From an uncultured Holdemanella sp. (GTDB lineage: Bacteria > Bacillota_I > Bacilli_A > Erysipelotrichales > Erysipelotrichaceae), in the NCBI RefSeq assembly GCF_934772795.1, contig NZ_CAKVMR010000091.1, positions 1 through 6,621 of the forward strand: DNA of 6,621 bases, written 5' to 3'. Position 1 is the first letter of the stretch, and each line of letters begins with the position of its first letter. Under the pieces are notes generated by a model. That model did not search any database and was not told the DNA's origin. It saw only the letters and a program-made list of their open reading frames with translations. Shown here in pieces: positions 6,562 through 6,621 of this stretch. Position numbers and translations under genes: made by a program.

Positions 6562-6584
6562 CCTCTCTTTCTAGTTCTATTATA
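6562..6584 (-). promoter_or_regulatory. hsdR -10 box and ribosome site
   Basis: A perfect TATAAT (6579-6584) lies 23 bases upstream of the start codon, with GAGAGG (6562-6567) 6 bases before the ATG. No clear -35 is found at 16-18 bases, so the promoter is weak, activator-dependent or a chance match. If real, hsdR is transcribed on its own, with a leader of about 17 nt. Confidence 0.45.
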
Positions 6585-6621
6585 CTCTTCTTAATATCAA
6601 ACCTTGATTTATCGACTTGTT

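Noticed and set aside
6596..6608. ATCAA-ACC-TTGAT palindrome upstream of hsdR
   Set aside because: A five-base stem with a 3-base loop and no T-run; too weak for a terminator or operator claim.

Overview
The window is AT-rich DNA, roughly one third G+C by eye, from a low-GC Gram-positive bacterium. It is most likely a gut or oral Bacillota (Lachnospiraceae- or Erysipelotrichaceae-like). This rests on base composition, strong AGGAGG-type ribosome binding sites, a Tn916/phage-type integrase end, and a soluble hybrid histidine kinase with an NTF2/SnoaL-like front domain. No marker in the window fixes the genus.

Layout, left to right. (1) 1-78 is the last 25 codons of a tyrosine recombinase on the + strand, so an integrated element lies to the left and ends close by. 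(2) 79-250 holds the probable element edge, with ACCAC motifs, a 14-bp direct repeat and a long hairpin. (3) 251-900 is a non-coding-looking stretch made of two diverged tandem copies of one unit. The right-hand copy has the parts of a type I toxin-antitoxin module. A 33-residue membrane-active-looking peptide is on the - strand (602-703) with a near-perfect Shine-Dalgarno. A + strand small RNA with a good promoter (488-516) runs towards it. Both end in one perfect 12-bp inverted repeat (569-612). The left-hand copy is a decayed relic with a weak ribosome site, a frameshifted C-terminus and no recognisable -10. (4) 962-2998 (-) is a cytoplasmic hybrid histidine kinase with its own promoter and terminator. 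(5) 3110-3228 (-) is a gene scar: the start of a DUF262 (GmrSD-like) protein joined to an unrelated tail. (6) 3262-6555 (-) is a complete type I restriction subunit HsdR with its own promoter and ribosome site. The matching HsdM and HsdS are not in the window.

How they work together: the right half looks like part of a defence locus (hsdR followed at operon spacing by a DUF262 remnant). The left end is the border of a mobile element, and the candidate toxin-antitoxin module lies between the two. This is the usual content of an accessory region or genomic island. No terminator is seen between hsdR and the kinase, so some read-through is possible, but the kinase also has its own -10 box. The most interesting item is the candidate type I toxin-antitoxin module with mirror-image leaders. 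Its assignment rests on sequence layout only and I could not compare it with databases.
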